A DNA stretch of 43,319 bases from Comamonadaceae bacterium (GCA_947476465.1 CANJQN010000034.1:1-43319), one strand, 5' to 3'; positions 1-7,504 are shown, counted from the stretch's first letter. Notes: a model not told the origin generated them from the letters alone. Translations and numbers: made by a program.

Positions 1-294
1 CGCCTGCGCGGGGATGACGCTTTGTTTGTCATTCCCGCGCAGGCGAGAATCCAGGAGCATGCCTTGGCTGGATCCCCGCCTGCGCGGGGATGACGCTTTG
101 TTTGTCATTCCCGCACAGGCGAGAATCCAGGAGCATGCCTTGACTGGATCCCCGCCTGCGCGGGGATGACGCTTTGTTTGTCATTCCCGCGCAGGCGAGA
201 ATCCAGGAGCATGCCTTGGCTGGATCCCCGCCTGCGCGGGGATGACGCTTTATTTGTCATTCCCGCGCAGGCGGGAATCCAGGAGCATGCCTTG
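1..294. repeat. 76-bp tandem repeat array of dRS3-like inverted elements
   Basis: Units begin at 1, 77, 153 and 229 with an exact 76-bp period; the fourth stops matching near 294 and the first probably continues left of the window. Each unit holds two inverted copies of a roughly 27-bp element. One contains a hairpin with 6-bp arms CCCCGC/GCGGGG. The other contains ATTCCC-N8-GGGAAT, perfect at 259-278 and one base off in the other units. The latter pattern is the one described for Neisseria dRS3 elements, and similar repeats are common between genes in betaproteobacteria. Copies differ at only a few positions, so the expansion looks recent. The hairpins lie just past the galE stop codon and could act in transcript termination (inference). 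Confidence 0.9.
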
Positions 295-309
295 TCCGGC
301 GTGCCGACG

Positions 310-1314
310 TCACCGTCCCGGCGCCAGCTCCCCCGCCAGCCGCTGCTCCCACCGCCAGGCGTCGCCGATGATGTCTTCGATGTTCTCGTACCGCGGTTGC
401 CATCCCAGCTCGGCCCGCGCCCGGGCGGCGTCGGCCACCAGCACCGGCGGGTCGCCAACGCGGGCGGGCGCGTCTTGCAGAGGGATCGCATGGCCGGTGA
501 CCCGGCGCGCGGCCTCGATCACCTCATTGACCGAATGCCCCAGGCCGTTGCCCAGGTTGTAGCTGGCGGTTGCCGCGCCCGTCTCCAGCGCCTTCAGGGC
601 CAGCAGGTGGGCGCTGCACAGGTCTTGCACATGGACGTAGTCGCGCACGCACGAGCCGTCGGGTGTGGCGTGCTGCGAACCGAATCGCGCGATGTGGGGG
701 CGGCGGCCCGAGGCCACTTGCAGCACCAGCGGGATGAGGTGGGTTTCGGGATCGTGCCGCTCGCCCAGGCTGCCGTCGGGGTGGGCGCCGGCCGCGTTGA
801 AGTAGCGCAGGCTGATCGAGCGCAGCCCGTGCGCGCCGTCGTAGTCGCGCAGCAGGTGCTCGACCGCGAGCTTGGTGTGGCCGTAGGGGTTGATGGGCTC
901 GGTCGGGTGGCGCTCGGGAATGGGCACCTCCAACGGGTTGCCATACACCGCCGCCGTCGACGAGAAGATGAACTGCCGCACATCGTGCTGCACCATCACA
1001 TCCAGCAGGTTCAGTGTCTGAACCACGTTGTTGCGCCAGTAGGCGCCGGGGCGTTGAACCGATTCGCCCACCAGGCTGGAGGCGGCAAAGTGCATCACCA
1101 CGCGCGGGCGGCATTCGCGCAGCAACGCGCCCATGAACTGCGCGTCGCCGATGTCGCCGCGCCGCAGCTCGTGCGGCCGCACGGCCTGCGCATGGCCGGT
1201 GGTGAGGTTGTCGACCGCGATCGGCGTAATGCCGTTGTCGCGCAGCATCCGCACCATGTGCGAGCCGATGTAACCGGCGCCGCCGGCCACCACGACCGTG
1301 ATCCCTGTGTCCAT
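310..1314 (-). CDS. galE: UDP-glucose 4-epimerase
   Basis: Interconverts UDP-glucose and UDP-galactose in the cytoplasm, supplying galactosyl donors for LPS, capsule or exopolysaccharide. The 334-residue protein has the usual family length. It opens with the NAD-binding Rossmann motif GGAGYIGSH (about residues 11-19). The catalytic Ser lies in the FIFSSTAAVYG stretch and the YxxxK pair in NPYGHTK, followed by the substrate-binding SLRYFNAAGAHP segment and RDYVHVQDL. The ATG at 1314 is taken because the Rossmann strand follows directly; no good ribosome binding site is visible. It is divergent from the glycosyltransferase at 1395, and the two share about 80 bp of upstream DNA, consistent with a joint role in surface glycan synthesis (inference). 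Confidence 0.96.
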   Translation of the reverse strand: MDTGITVVVAGGAGYIGSHMVRMLRDNGITPIAVDNLTTGHAQAVRPHELRRGDIGDAQFMGALLRECRPRVVMHFAASSLVGESVQRPGAYWRNNVVQTLNLLDVMVQHDVRQFIFSSTAAVYGNPLEVPIPERHPTEPINPYGHTKLAVEHLLRDYDGAHGLRSISLRYFNAAGAHPDGSLGERHDPETHLIPLVLQVASGRRPHIARFGSQHATPDGSCVRDYVHVQDLCSAHLLALKALETGAATASYNLGNGLGHSVNEVIEAARRVTGHAIPLQDAPARVGDPPVLVADAARARAELGWQPRYENIEDIIGDAWRWEQRLAGELAPGR

Positions 1315-1394
1315 GAGGTGGGGTGCAATAATCAGAAATTGAACGTCCAGGGATTATGCGGTGGCATCGGCCGCCGCAGGGCCCACAAGCGCCA

Positions 1395-2198
1395 ATGAAA
1401 CGCCTGTCCATCACCATCATCACCAAGAACGAAGCCGGCAATATTTCGGAATGCGTGCGCTCGTGCCGCTTCGCCGACGAAGTGGTGGTGGTGGACAACG
1501 GCAGCACCGACGACACCGTGGCCCTGGCCCGTGCCGAGGGCGCGCTGGTGCATGAGATGGATTGGGCCGGCGACGGCCCGCAAAAAAACCGCGCGATCGA
1601 TCGCGCCACCGGCGACTGGTTCTTCTCGCTTGACGCCGACGAGCGCATCACGCCCGCGTTGGCGGCTGAGATTCGCGCCGCGATTGAGCACGATGGCATC
1701 GACGGTTATCGGGTGCCCCGCATCTCGATGTTCGCGGGACGCTTCATGCACCACGGCGGCTGGCGCCCTGACCATACCAGGCGCCTGGCGCGGCGTGGCC
1801 AAGCCCGCTACACCGACAGCTGGCTGCACGCGCACCTGGGCGTCGAAGGCCGCACCGGCACACTGCGCGAGTCGATCGTCCATTACAGTTACCGTAACCT
1901 AGACCAGGTGCTGCAAAAACTCGACCGCTACTCATCCGATGGTGCGCGAGAGATGCAGGCACGCGGGCGCAAGGGTTCGCTGGGCGGCGCTGTCGCGCAC
2001 GGGCTGTGGGCCTTCGTGCGAACCTATGTACTGCGTGGTGGTTTCCTCGATGGCCGTTTTGGCTTCATGCTGGCCGTTTTCAACGCGCAGACGACCTATT
2101 ACCGCTACCTCAAACTCTGGTTGATGCAGCATCCCCCCATGGCCGCGAACCCAGCGGGTTCGTCGATAGACGAACTTGCGTCACGACAAGGAGAATGA
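1395..2198 (+). CDS. Family 2 glycosyltransferase (WaaE/KdtX-like)
   Basis: Predicted cytoplasmic, inverting GT2 enzyme of 267 residues, probably adding a sugar to LPS core or another surface glycan. The N-terminus has the GT-A fold signature ITIITKNEAGNI, then VVVDNGSTDDT, then the metal-binding SLDADERITPAL; this combination, with GPQKNRAI just before it, is typical of WaaE/KdtX-like beta-1,4-glucosyltransferases. The C-terminal part has a hydrophobic stretch around the FVRTYVLRGGFLDGRFGFMLAVF region that could touch the membrane. An in-frame ATG lies 39 bases upstream, but family members start at MKRLSI, so 1395 is preferred. Its stop codon is 5 bases before the tolB ATG, so it is probably cotranscribed with tolB. 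The acceptor sugar cannot be told from sequence. Confidence 0.88.
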   Translation: MKRLSITIITKNEAGNISECVRSCRFADEVVVVDNGSTDDTVALARAEGALVHEMDWAGDGPQKNRAIDRATGDWFFSLDADERITPALAAEIRAAIEHDGIDGYRVPRISMFAGRFMHHGGWRPDHTRRLARRGQARYTDSWLHAHLGVEGRTGTLRESIVHYSYRNLDQVLQKLDRYSSDGAREMQARGRKGSLGGAVAHGLWAFVRTYVLRGGFLDGRFGFMLAVFNAQTTYYRYLKLWLMQHPPMAANPAGSSIDELASRQGE

Positions 2199-2203
2199 CA
2201 CCC

Positions 2204-3490
2204 ATGAATTTCGCTTCCGGACACTGGCGCCGCCGACAGATCATGGGCTTGGCAGCCGCGGGCTTTGCGGCGCCCGCCCTGGCGCAGTTTCGCGTCGAGG
2301 TGACCGGCGTGGGCCTGACGCAGCTACCGATCGCGGTTGCCCCCTTCCGTGGTGAAGGGCAGGCGCCCCAGCGCATCGCCGCCATCGTGCAGGCCGACCT
2401 CGAGCGCAGCGGTCAGTTTCGCCCAGTCGATGCCGGCGCCGCCGCGCTCGACGAGACCTCCCGCCCCGACATCGCGCCGCTGCGTCAGCGTGGCGCCGAT
2501 GCGCTGGTTGTGGGCAGCATCACGCGGCTGGCCGACGGCCGCTGGGATGTGCGTTTTCGGCTCTGGGACGTGGTCAAGGGCATCGACCTGGGCGGACAGA
2601 GTTACGCCGTCACGCCCGGCGACCTGCGCCTGGCGGCTCACCGCGTCTCGGACTTGATCTACGAAAAACTCACCGGCGAGCGTGGCGTGTTCTCTACCCG
2701 CATCGCCTATGTCACGCGAGCTGGCAACCGCTTCAACATCTGGGTGGCCGACGCCGATGGCGAGAACGCGCAATCGGCCCTGGCCAGCCCCGAGCCCATC
2801 ATCTCACCCGCGTGGTCGGCCACCGGCACGCAACTGGCCTATGTGTCCTTCGAGTCGCGCAAACCCGTGGTCTATGTGCACGACGTGGCCACCGGCCGGC
2901 GGCGCCTGGTGGCCAATTTCCGCGGCTCCAACAGCGCACCCGCCTGGGCGCCCGACGGCCGCACGCTGGCCGTGACGCTCAGCCGTGAAGGCGGTTCGCA
3001 GCTGTATACCATCGATGCCAGCGGTGGCGAGCCGCGCCGCCTGATCGAATCTGGCGGCATCGACACCGAGCCGGTGTACGCGCCCGACGGCCGATCCATC
3101 TACTTTGTGAGCGACCGTGGCGGCGCGCCGCAGATCTACCGTTTGCCGGTCGGCGGCGGCGCGGTCGAGCGGGTGACCTTCACCGGTAGTTACAACATCT
3201 CGCCCGCCATCAGCCGGGATGGCCGCTGGCTGGCCTACATTTCGCGCGTTGGCGGCGCATTCAAGCTGCATGTGATGGAAATGGCCAGTGGCACCACCAC
3301 CGCCATCACCGACACCACCGGCGACGAAAGCCCCAGCTTCGCACCCAACAGTCGCCTGATTGTTTATGCGGCGCGGCAGGGCGGGCGCGAGGCGCTCATG
3401 ACCACCACCCTCGACGGCCGCATCAAGGCGCGGCTGGCGGGGCAGGGCGGTGATATCCGCGAACCCGACTGGGGCCCGTTCCAGGGCTGA
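2204..3490 (+). CDS. tolB: Tol-Pal system protein TolB
   Basis: Periplasmic beta-propeller protein that links Pal to the TolQRA motor during outer-membrane constriction. The 428 residues match the family. An N-terminal signal peptide (RRRQIMGLAAAGFAAPALA, cleaved before Q) carries consecutive arginines, so Tat export is conceivable but unproven. It is followed by the TolB amino domain (about 30-150) and five to six WD40-like PD40 repeats with recurring SPAWSATG, APAWAPDG, EPVYAPDG, SPAISRDG and SPSFAPNS motifs. The ATG at 2204 is chosen because AAGGAG at 2188-2193 is 10 bases away; the in-frame ATG at 2195 is too close. pal follows after 52 bases. tolQRA are not upstream, where a glycosyltransferase sits instead. 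Confidence 0.96.
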   Translation: MNFASGHWRRRQIMGLAAAGFAAPALAQFRVEVTGVGLTQLPIAVAPFRGEGQAPQRIAAIVQADLERSGQFRPVDAGAAALDETSRPDIAPLRQRGADALVVGSITRLADGRWDVRFRLWDVVKGIDLGGQSYAVTPGDLRLAAHRVSDLIYEKLTGERGVFSTRIAYVTRAGNRFNIWVADADGENAQSALASPEPIISPAWSATGTQLAYVSFESRKPVVYVHDVATGRRRLVANFRGSNSAPAWAPDGRTLAVTLSREGGSQLYTIDASGGEPRRLIESGGIDTEPVYAPDGRSIYFVSDRGGAPQIYRLPVGGGAVERVTFTGSYNISPAISRDGRWLAYISRVGGAFKLHVMEMASGTTTAITDTTGDESPSFAPNSRLIVYAARQGGREALMTTTLDGRIKARLAGQGGDIREPDWGPFQG

Positions 3491-3542
3491 ACCGATCCAT
3501 CACGCCACGACACGATCAAAATACCTACAGGAGAAATAGCCA

Positions 3543-4121
3543 ATGAGAAAGCACACCTACCTGGCCCTCGCCCTCGCGATGGCTGCCACCTTGGCCGCTT
3601 GCGGATCCGCCGTCAAGCTCGAAGACGTGCCCGTTGAAGACCGCAGCGGCAGCGCTATTGGTACGGCGCCAGCCGTGCAGGCGGGCGGCCAGATCCGGCC
3701 AGTCGACCCGAATGCCGGCGGCCAGCGCCCGGTTGCACCGGTTGTACCGGTGGCCGCCGACAGCGCCGCCGGCCGGACCCAGGGCCCGGTGGGCGTGGGC
3801 CGCATCGTCTACTTCGACTACGACAGCTTCAGCCTCAAGCCCGAGTATCAGGCGCTGGTCGAATCGCACGCCCGCCACCTGCGCGCCAACGCGGCGCGCA
3901 ACCTGACCATCGAGGGCCACACCGACGAGCGCGGCGGCCGCGAGTACAACCTGGCGCTGGGCCAAAAGCGCGCCGAGGCCGTGCGCCGCGCCCTCACGCT
4001 GCTCGGCGTGGCCGACAGGCAGGTCGAGGCCGTGAGCTTCGGCAAGGAAAAGCCCGCCGAAGCCGGCTCCGACGAGGCCTCCTTCGCCAAGAACCGCCGA
4101 GCCGAGCTGGCCTACCGCTGA
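3543..4121 (+). CDS. pal: Peptidoglycan-associated lipoprotein Pal
   Basis: Outer-membrane lipoprotein that binds peptidoglycan and TolB, tethering the outer membrane to the wall. The 192 residues start with a lipoprotein signal peptide ending in the lipobox LAAC (Cys at about residue 20). A low-complexity Pro/Val/Gly linker follows (about 45-80), then the OmpA-like domain with VYFDYDSF, IEGHTDERGGREYNLALGQKRAEAVRRAL and the terminal KNRRAEL. The Asp and Arg that contact diaminopimelate are preserved in the HTDERG and NRRAE motifs. A good ribosome site (AGGAG, around 3530-3535) precedes the ATG. The stop codon overlaps the cpoB start as TGATG, implying translational coupling. Confidence 0.97.
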   Translation: MRKHTYLALALAMAATLAACGSAVKLEDVPVEDRSGSAIGTAPAVQAGGQIRPVDPNAGGQRPVAPVVPVAADSAAGRTQGPVGVGRIVYFDYDSFSLKPEYQALVESHARHLRANAARNLTIEGHTDERGGREYNLALGQKRAEAVRRALTLLGVADRQVEAVSFGKEKPAEAGSDEASFAKNRRAELAYR

Positions 4122-4960
4122 TGGCTGTGCACAAGACCCTGCTCGCCAGCATGGCCCTGGCGTTCGCGGCGCTGGCGTCCGCCCCGGCCCATGCGCAGCT
4201 GTTTGGCGGGGACGACGAGGCGCGCCGCGCCATTCTGGACTTGCGGCAGCGCTTCGAGGCGCAGCGCTTACAGACCGAGCGCCAAGCGGCCCAGTCAGCG
4301 GCCGAGATGCGCCGCATCATCGAAGAGACCGCAGTGGCGCGCCCGGACATCGACCAGCTGCGTCGCGCGGTGCTCGACCTCAGCACGCAGATCGACACCT
4401 TGCGTGGCGAGCTGGCCCGTGTGCGTGGCACCGACGAACAACTCGCCCGAGACGTTTCGGAGTTGCAGCGCCGCCAGAAAGACCTGGCCCAGGCCGTCGA
4501 GCAGCGATTGCAAGTGGCGGAAGACCGGCTCAAGCGCGTCGAACCCACCAAGGTCACCGTCGATGGCCGCGAGTTCACCGCCGACCCTGCCGAGCAGCGC
4601 GACTTCGATGCCGCTCTGGGCGTGTTCCGCAAGGGTGACTTCGCCGCTGCCCAGAACGTTTTCGCCGAGTTCGTGCGCCGCTACCCGCAAAGCGGCTACA
4701 CCCCCTCGGCGCGGTTCTGGCTTGGCAATGCGCGCTATGCCAACCGCGACTACAACGGCGCTTTGGCCGACTTTCGCGCGCTGCTGCAGCAGGCGCCCGA
4801 CCACGCGCGCGCCCCTGAGGCCGTGCTGTCCATCGCCAACTGCCAGATCGAGTTGAAGGACGCCGAGGCCGCGCGCCGCACCCTGCAAGACCTGGTCACG
4901 GCCTACCCGCAGTCCGAGGCCGCTTCGGCCGCGCGCGAGCGCCTGTCCAGGCTGCGGTGA
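4121..4960 (+). CDS. cpoB: Cell division coordinator CpoB (YbgF)
   Basis: Periplasmic protein that coordinates peptidoglycan synthesis by PBP1B with Tol-driven outer-membrane constriction. The 279 residues show a signal peptide ending in APAHA before QLFGG. A long charged heptad-rich coiled coil follows (about 30-145), as needed for trimerisation, then three TPR-like units (about 155-275) with motifs such as FDAALGVFRKGDFAAAQNVFAEF and YPQSGYTPSARFWLGNARY. The ATG overlaps the pal stop; its own stop overlaps the GTG of tcdA, so pal, cpoB and tcdA are likely read from one message. Confidence 0.95.
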   Translation: MAVHKTLLASMALAFAALASAPAHAQLFGGDDEARRAILDLRQRFEAQRLQTERQAAQSAAEMRRIIEETAVARPDIDQLRRAVLDLSTQIDTLRGELARVRGTDEQLARDVSELQRRQKDLAQAVEQRLQVAEDRLKRVEPTKVTVDGREFTADPAEQRDFDAALGVFRKGDFAAAQNVFAEFVRRYPQSGYTPSARFWLGNARYANRDYNGALADFRALLQQAPDHARAPEAVLSIANCQIELKDAEAARRTLQDLVTAYPQSEAASAARERLSRLR

Positions 4961-5760
4961 CCACGCCGGCCGCCCAGCCCGAAGCCGACCGGCAAGCCCA
5001 CCTGCACCGCCGCTTCGGCGGGTTGGAGCGCCTGTACGGCGTTGCGGGCGCTGCCGCCATCAGCCGCGCGCATGTGGCTGTGGTGGGCATTGGCGGTGTC
5101 GGCTCCTGGGCCGCCGAGGCGCTGGCGCGAAGCGGCGTGGGCGCGCTCACGCTGATCGACCTGGACCACGTGGCCGAATCCAACATCAACCGGCAGATCC
5201 ACGCGCTTGACACCACACTCGGGCAAGCCAAGGTGCTGGCCATGCGCGATCGCATCGCGCGGATTCACCCCGGTTGCGTGGTAAACCCGGTGGAAGATTT
5301 TGTGGAACCCGAGAACTGGCCGGCCATCCTGCCCGAGGGCGTCGACGCCGTCATCGACGCCTGCGATCAGGTCAAGGCCAAAACCGCCATGGCGGCATGG
5401 GCCCTTCGCACCAGACGCACCTTCATCAGCGTGGGTGCGGCCGGGGGCAAGCGCCTGGCGCACCTCGTCGACATCGACGACCTGGCCCGCTGCACGCACG
5501 ACCCACTGCTGGCGCAGCTGCGCTATCGCCTGCGAAAGTTTCACGACGCGCCGCGCGAGGGCAAGGCGATCGGCATCAGCTGCGTCTTCAGCCGCGAGGC
5601 TGTTGCCCCGCCCGACCCCTCGTGCGCCATCGACGGCGACGCCGACGGGTCGTTGAACTGCCATGGGTATGGTTCGGTTGTCACTGTCACTGCCACCTTC
5701 GGGCAGTGCGCGGCGGGTCATGTTCTGGACGCCTTGGCCCGAAAACGTACATCGGCCTAG
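4957..5760 (+). CDS. tcdA: tRNA threonylcarbamoyladenosine dehydratase TcdA
   Basis: E1-like (ThiF/MoeB superfamily) enzyme that uses ATP to cyclise the t6A37 modification of ANN-decoding tRNAs to ct6A. The 267 residues have HRRFGGLERLYG at the start, the nucleotide-binding GIGGVGSWAAEALARSG (about 44-60), the IDLDHVAESNINRQ motif, and the family's ISVGAAGGKR and GISCVFSREA segments. The GTG at 4957 overlaps the cpoB stop and begins just before the conserved N-terminus. It lies directly upstream of a tRNA-Lys gene, itself an expected ct6A substrate (ANN decoder); the adjacency is probably chance, but both could share upstream transcription. Confidence 0.94.
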   Translation: MTTPAAQPEADRQAHLHRRFGGLERLYGVAGAAAISRAHVAVVGIGGVGSWAAEALARSGVGALTLIDLDHVAESNINRQIHALDTTLGQAKVLAMRDRIARIHPGCVVNPVEDFVEPENWPAILPEGVDAVIDACDQVKAKTAMAAWALRTRRTFISVGAAGGKRLAHLVDIDDLARCTHDPLLAQLRYRLRKFHDAPREGKAIGISCVFSREAVAPPDPSCAIDGDADGSLNCHGYGSVVTVTATFGQCAAGHVLDALARKRTSA

Positions 5761-5762
5761 GC

Positions 5763-5768
5763 TATACT
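5763..5768 (+). promoter_or_regulatory. Candidate -10 box for tRNA-Lys
   Basis: TATACT lies 21 bases before the mature tRNA 5' end, a suitable place for a sigma-70 -10 element. No convincing -35 hexamer is seen at 16-18 bases further upstream, inside the tcdA 3' end, so the call rests on the -10 alone. Confidence 0.35.
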
Positions 5769-5789
5769 CAAAGGCTGCGCAAAAAGCGT

Positions 5790-5865
5790 GGGACGTTAGC
5801 TCAGTTGGTAGAGCAGCGGACTTTTAATCCGTTTGTCGTGGGTTCGACCCCCGCACGTCCCACCA
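5790..5865 (+). tRNA. tRNA-Lys (anticodon UUU)
   Basis: A 76-nt cloverleaf. The acceptor stem GGGACGT pairs with ACGTCCC, the D arm contains AGCTCAGTTGGTAGAGC, the anticodon loop is CTTTTAA with anticodon TTT, and the T arm contains GGTTCGACCC. Discriminator A and an encoded CCA end at 5865. It decodes AAA/AAG lysine codons. It is followed 11 bases later by a strong terminator. Confidence 0.98.
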
Positions 5866-5876
5866 CTGAATATATG

Positions 5877-5911
5877 AAAACACCTTGTACGAAAGTAGGG
5901 GGTGTTTTTTT
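5877..5911 (+). terminator. Intrinsic terminator after tRNA-Lys
   Basis: AAAACACC at 5877-5884 pairs with GGTGTTTT at 5901-5908. The stem continues inward through two G-U pairs and, after one G-G mismatch, closes on a GAAA tetraloop. A run of seven T residues follows (5905-5911). The upstream A tract makes it potentially bidirectional. Confidence 0.9.
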
Positions 5912-5929
5912 ACGTCCGTGCTCGACATC

Positions 5930-5955
5930 GGCGGTTTCAAGTCTGCAGCGCAACA
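5930..5955 (+). repeat. IS30-family terminal inverted repeat, left end
   Basis: Begins GGCGGTTTCAAG and ends GCGCAACA. It matches the reverse complement of 6544-6569 at 20 of 26 positions and lies just beyond the transposase stop codon, as in intact family members. Confidence 0.8.
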
Positions 5956-5961
5956 TCCGTT

Positions 5962-6527
5962 TCAATGAACTGAGGATGGTGGTTTGTGAGAGCTTGCCAA
6001 GGTCTGGGCGAACACTTGCAGTGGGGTCAGCCAAGTGTGTGTTGCCCGTGGTCTTGTGTTCAAACTATCGGCGATCCCATCGAGCTCGGCTTGGCTGAAC
6101 ACACTGAGGTCGGTGCCCTTGGGCAGGTACTGGCGAAACAGGCCGTTGGTGTTCTCGCACGTGCCTCGCTGCCAGTGGCTGTGCGGGTCGCAGAAGTAGA
6201 CCTTCACGCCGGTCTGTGCATTCAGATCGGCGTGGCGGGGCATCTCCTTGCCCTGGTCATAGGTGAAGCTTTTGCGCAGCGGCGCTGCAATCGAATTCAG
6301 CTTGGCAGAAAAGCCCGCCAGCGCCGAGGCCGCAGTGGCATCGGCCATCTTGGCCAACAGCACCGGCGGCTCGTCCGCTCGACCAGCACACCCACCGAGG
6401 ACTTGTTGCCCGCGCCCTTGATGAAGTCACCTTCCCACTGGCCGGGCATCACGCGGTCATCCAACTCGGGCGGGCGCACGTGGATGCTGACCATGTCTGG
6501 GATCTGCGTTGTCTGATCCATGTGCAC
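5962..6527 (-). pseudogene. Truncated, frameshifted IS30-family transposase
   Basis: The first segment (6527 down to about 6360) reads IPDMVSIHVRPPELDDRVMPGQWEGDFIKGAG and continues into GVLVERTSR. The second (about 6363 down to 5962) continues in another frame with LLAKMADATA, then TYDQGKEM, CENTNGLFRQYLPKGTD and LNTRPRATHTWLTPLQVFA. A one-base loss (or two-base gain) near 6360-6366 splits them. The three acidic catalytic residues of the DDE domain are still encoded: Asp of WEGDF, Asp of TYDQG and Glu of RGTCENTNG. The N-terminal helix-turn-helix region is absent. Not expected to make an active enzyme. Confidence 0.93.
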
Positions 6528-6543
6528 ACCCTACGCTGGTGAG

Positions 6544-6569
6544 TGTTGCACTTCACATTTGAGGCCGCC
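6544..6569 (-). repeat. IS30-family terminal inverted repeat, right end
   Basis: Read on the minus strand it starts GGCGGCCTCAAAT and ends GTGCAACA, matching the left end. It is only 17 bases from the first recognisable transposase codons, which shows how much internal sequence has been lost. Confidence 0.8.
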
Positions 6570-6596
6570 CCGTGAAAGCCAAGAGTAAGATCAGGC

Positions 6597-6701
6597 GTGA
6601 CCAGGCCGCCTTACATTTTTCTCATCATGTGCGCCGCCGCGGTGTGCGGCTCGGTGGCGCAGGCGCAAGACGGCTGCCAGCGGCGCGAGCCGATCCCATG
6701 A
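6597..6701 (+). CDS. Possible 34-residue leader or secreted-protein remnant
   Basis: A short frame with a GTG start encodes MTRPPYIFLIMCAAAVCGSV followed by AQAQDGCQRREPIP. This is a hydrophobic core with an AQA-type cleavage site, resembling a signal peptide and the first residues of a secreted protein. It ends on TGA overlapping the ATGATG start of the SDR gene. It may be the stump of a gene cut off next to the IS30 remnant, or a leader peptide coupled to the SDR gene. No ribosome site is obvious, so expression is uncertain. Confidence 0.3.
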   Translation: MTRPPYIFLIMCAAAVCGSVAQAQDGCQRREPIP

Positions 6702-7504
6702 TGGCGACATCCGTGCCGACTGAGAAGCCGCTGCGCCGCGCATTGGTGATGGCCGCCAGTCAGGGGCTGGGCCGGGCGGCGGCGCACGCACTGGCCGCCG
6801 CCGGTGTCGACGTGGTGGTTAGCTCGTCAAGCGCGGCGCGCTGCGAGGCCACTGCGGCGGAGCTTCGCGCTGGCTATGGCGTTCGCGCGCACGGCATTGC
6901 AGCCGACATGTTCGATCCGCCCGCCATGGACCGGCTCGTGGCGACGGCGACCGACGCCCTGGGCGGCATCGACATCCTGGTCATCAACTATCCGGGACCG
7001 GCGCTGGGCACTGCGGCCAGCGTGGACCTGCAGGTGCTGGAGACGCACTTTCACAGCATGGTGCTGTCGCCGCTGCGCTTGATAAAGCACGTGCTCCCGC
7101 AGATGCGCCGCCAGCAGTGGGGCCGGATCGTGACGGTGGGCGGCCGCGGCATGGTGGCCCCGCTGCCTAACAAGGTCACCGACAACACGCTGCGCCCGGC
7201 GCTGCTCGCCTACAGCAAGGCGCTGTCCAATGAAGTTGCGGCGGAAGGGGTCACTCTCAACTTTGTCCTTCCCGGCACCTTCTTGACGGATCGCGTCCAG
7301 GCGTCGACCACGTCGAACGCCGCGTTGCAGGGCATCAGCTTCGAAGCGGCCATGCGCCAGCGCCTTCAGGGCATCCCCGCTGGACGTTTCGGCGCGCTGG
7401 CGGAGTTCGGGGCCGCGGTGGCATTCCTGTGCAGCGAGGGTGCTAGCTACGTGACGGGCTCAGTCCTGCGGGTCGATGGCGGTCAGATCGACAGCATTTT
7501 GTAG
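6698..7504 (+). CDS. Atypical SDR-family oxidoreductase
   Basis: Rossmann-fold short-chain dehydrogenase-like protein of 268 residues. The cofactor loop reads AASQGLGRA (about 19-27) rather than TGxxxGIG, the NNAG motif is replaced by INYPGP, the catalytic Ser position is VGGRG, and the active-site YxxxK is replaced by LAYSK (Leu170, Lys174). The C-terminal FLCSEGASYVTGSVLRVDGG is standard. This pattern matches a divergent group annotated loosely as 3-oxoacyl-ACP reductases whose reaction is not established. The ATG at 6698 is chosen because the family N-terminus begins shortly after; the frame is open upstream to 6572 but through IS-derived DNA. Convergent with the Bug gene. Confidence 0.8.
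   Translation: MMATSVPTEKPLRRALVMAASQGLGRAAAHALAAAGVDVVVSSSSAARCEATAAELRAGYGVRAHGIAADMFDPPAMDRLVATATDALGGIDILVINYPGPALGTAASVDLQVLETHFHSMVLSPLRLIKHVLPQMRRQQWGRIVTVGGRGMVAPLPNKVTDNTLRPALLAYSKALSNEVAAEGVTLNFVLPGTFLTDRVQASTTSNAALQGISFEAAMRQRLQGIPAGRFGALAEFGAAVAFLCSEGASYVTGSVLRVDGGQIDSIL

Larger units (their letters stand above)
5930..6569 (-). mobile_element. Internally deleted IS30-family insertion sequence (640 bp)
   Basis: Bounded by imperfect 26-bp terminal inverted repeats (20 of 26 positions identical) at 5930-5955 and 6544-6569. It carries only the catalytic part of an IS30-type transposase, in two reading frames. Intact IS30-family elements are about 1.0-1.2 kb, so the part encoding the N-terminal DNA-binding domain (some 400-500 bp) is missing between about 6527 and 6544. 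Both ends remain, so it could be mobilised in trans by a related transposase. No clear short target duplication is visible. It sits between the tRNA-Lys terminator and the catabolic region. Confidence 0.88.

Noticed and set aside
1..294. CRISPR array
   Set aside because: The 76-bp units are contiguous and identical throughout, with no variable spacers, and no cas genes are present.
166..1398. A 410-codon plus-strand frame reading from the repeat array through galE
   Set aside because: It is antisense to galE, and its N-terminus is translated repeat sequence.
5790..5865. tRNA-Lys as attachment site of an integrated island
   Set aside because: I found no second copy of the tRNA 3' end downstream and no integrase gene. 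The only mobile sequence nearby is the IS30 remnant, which does not use tRNA sites.
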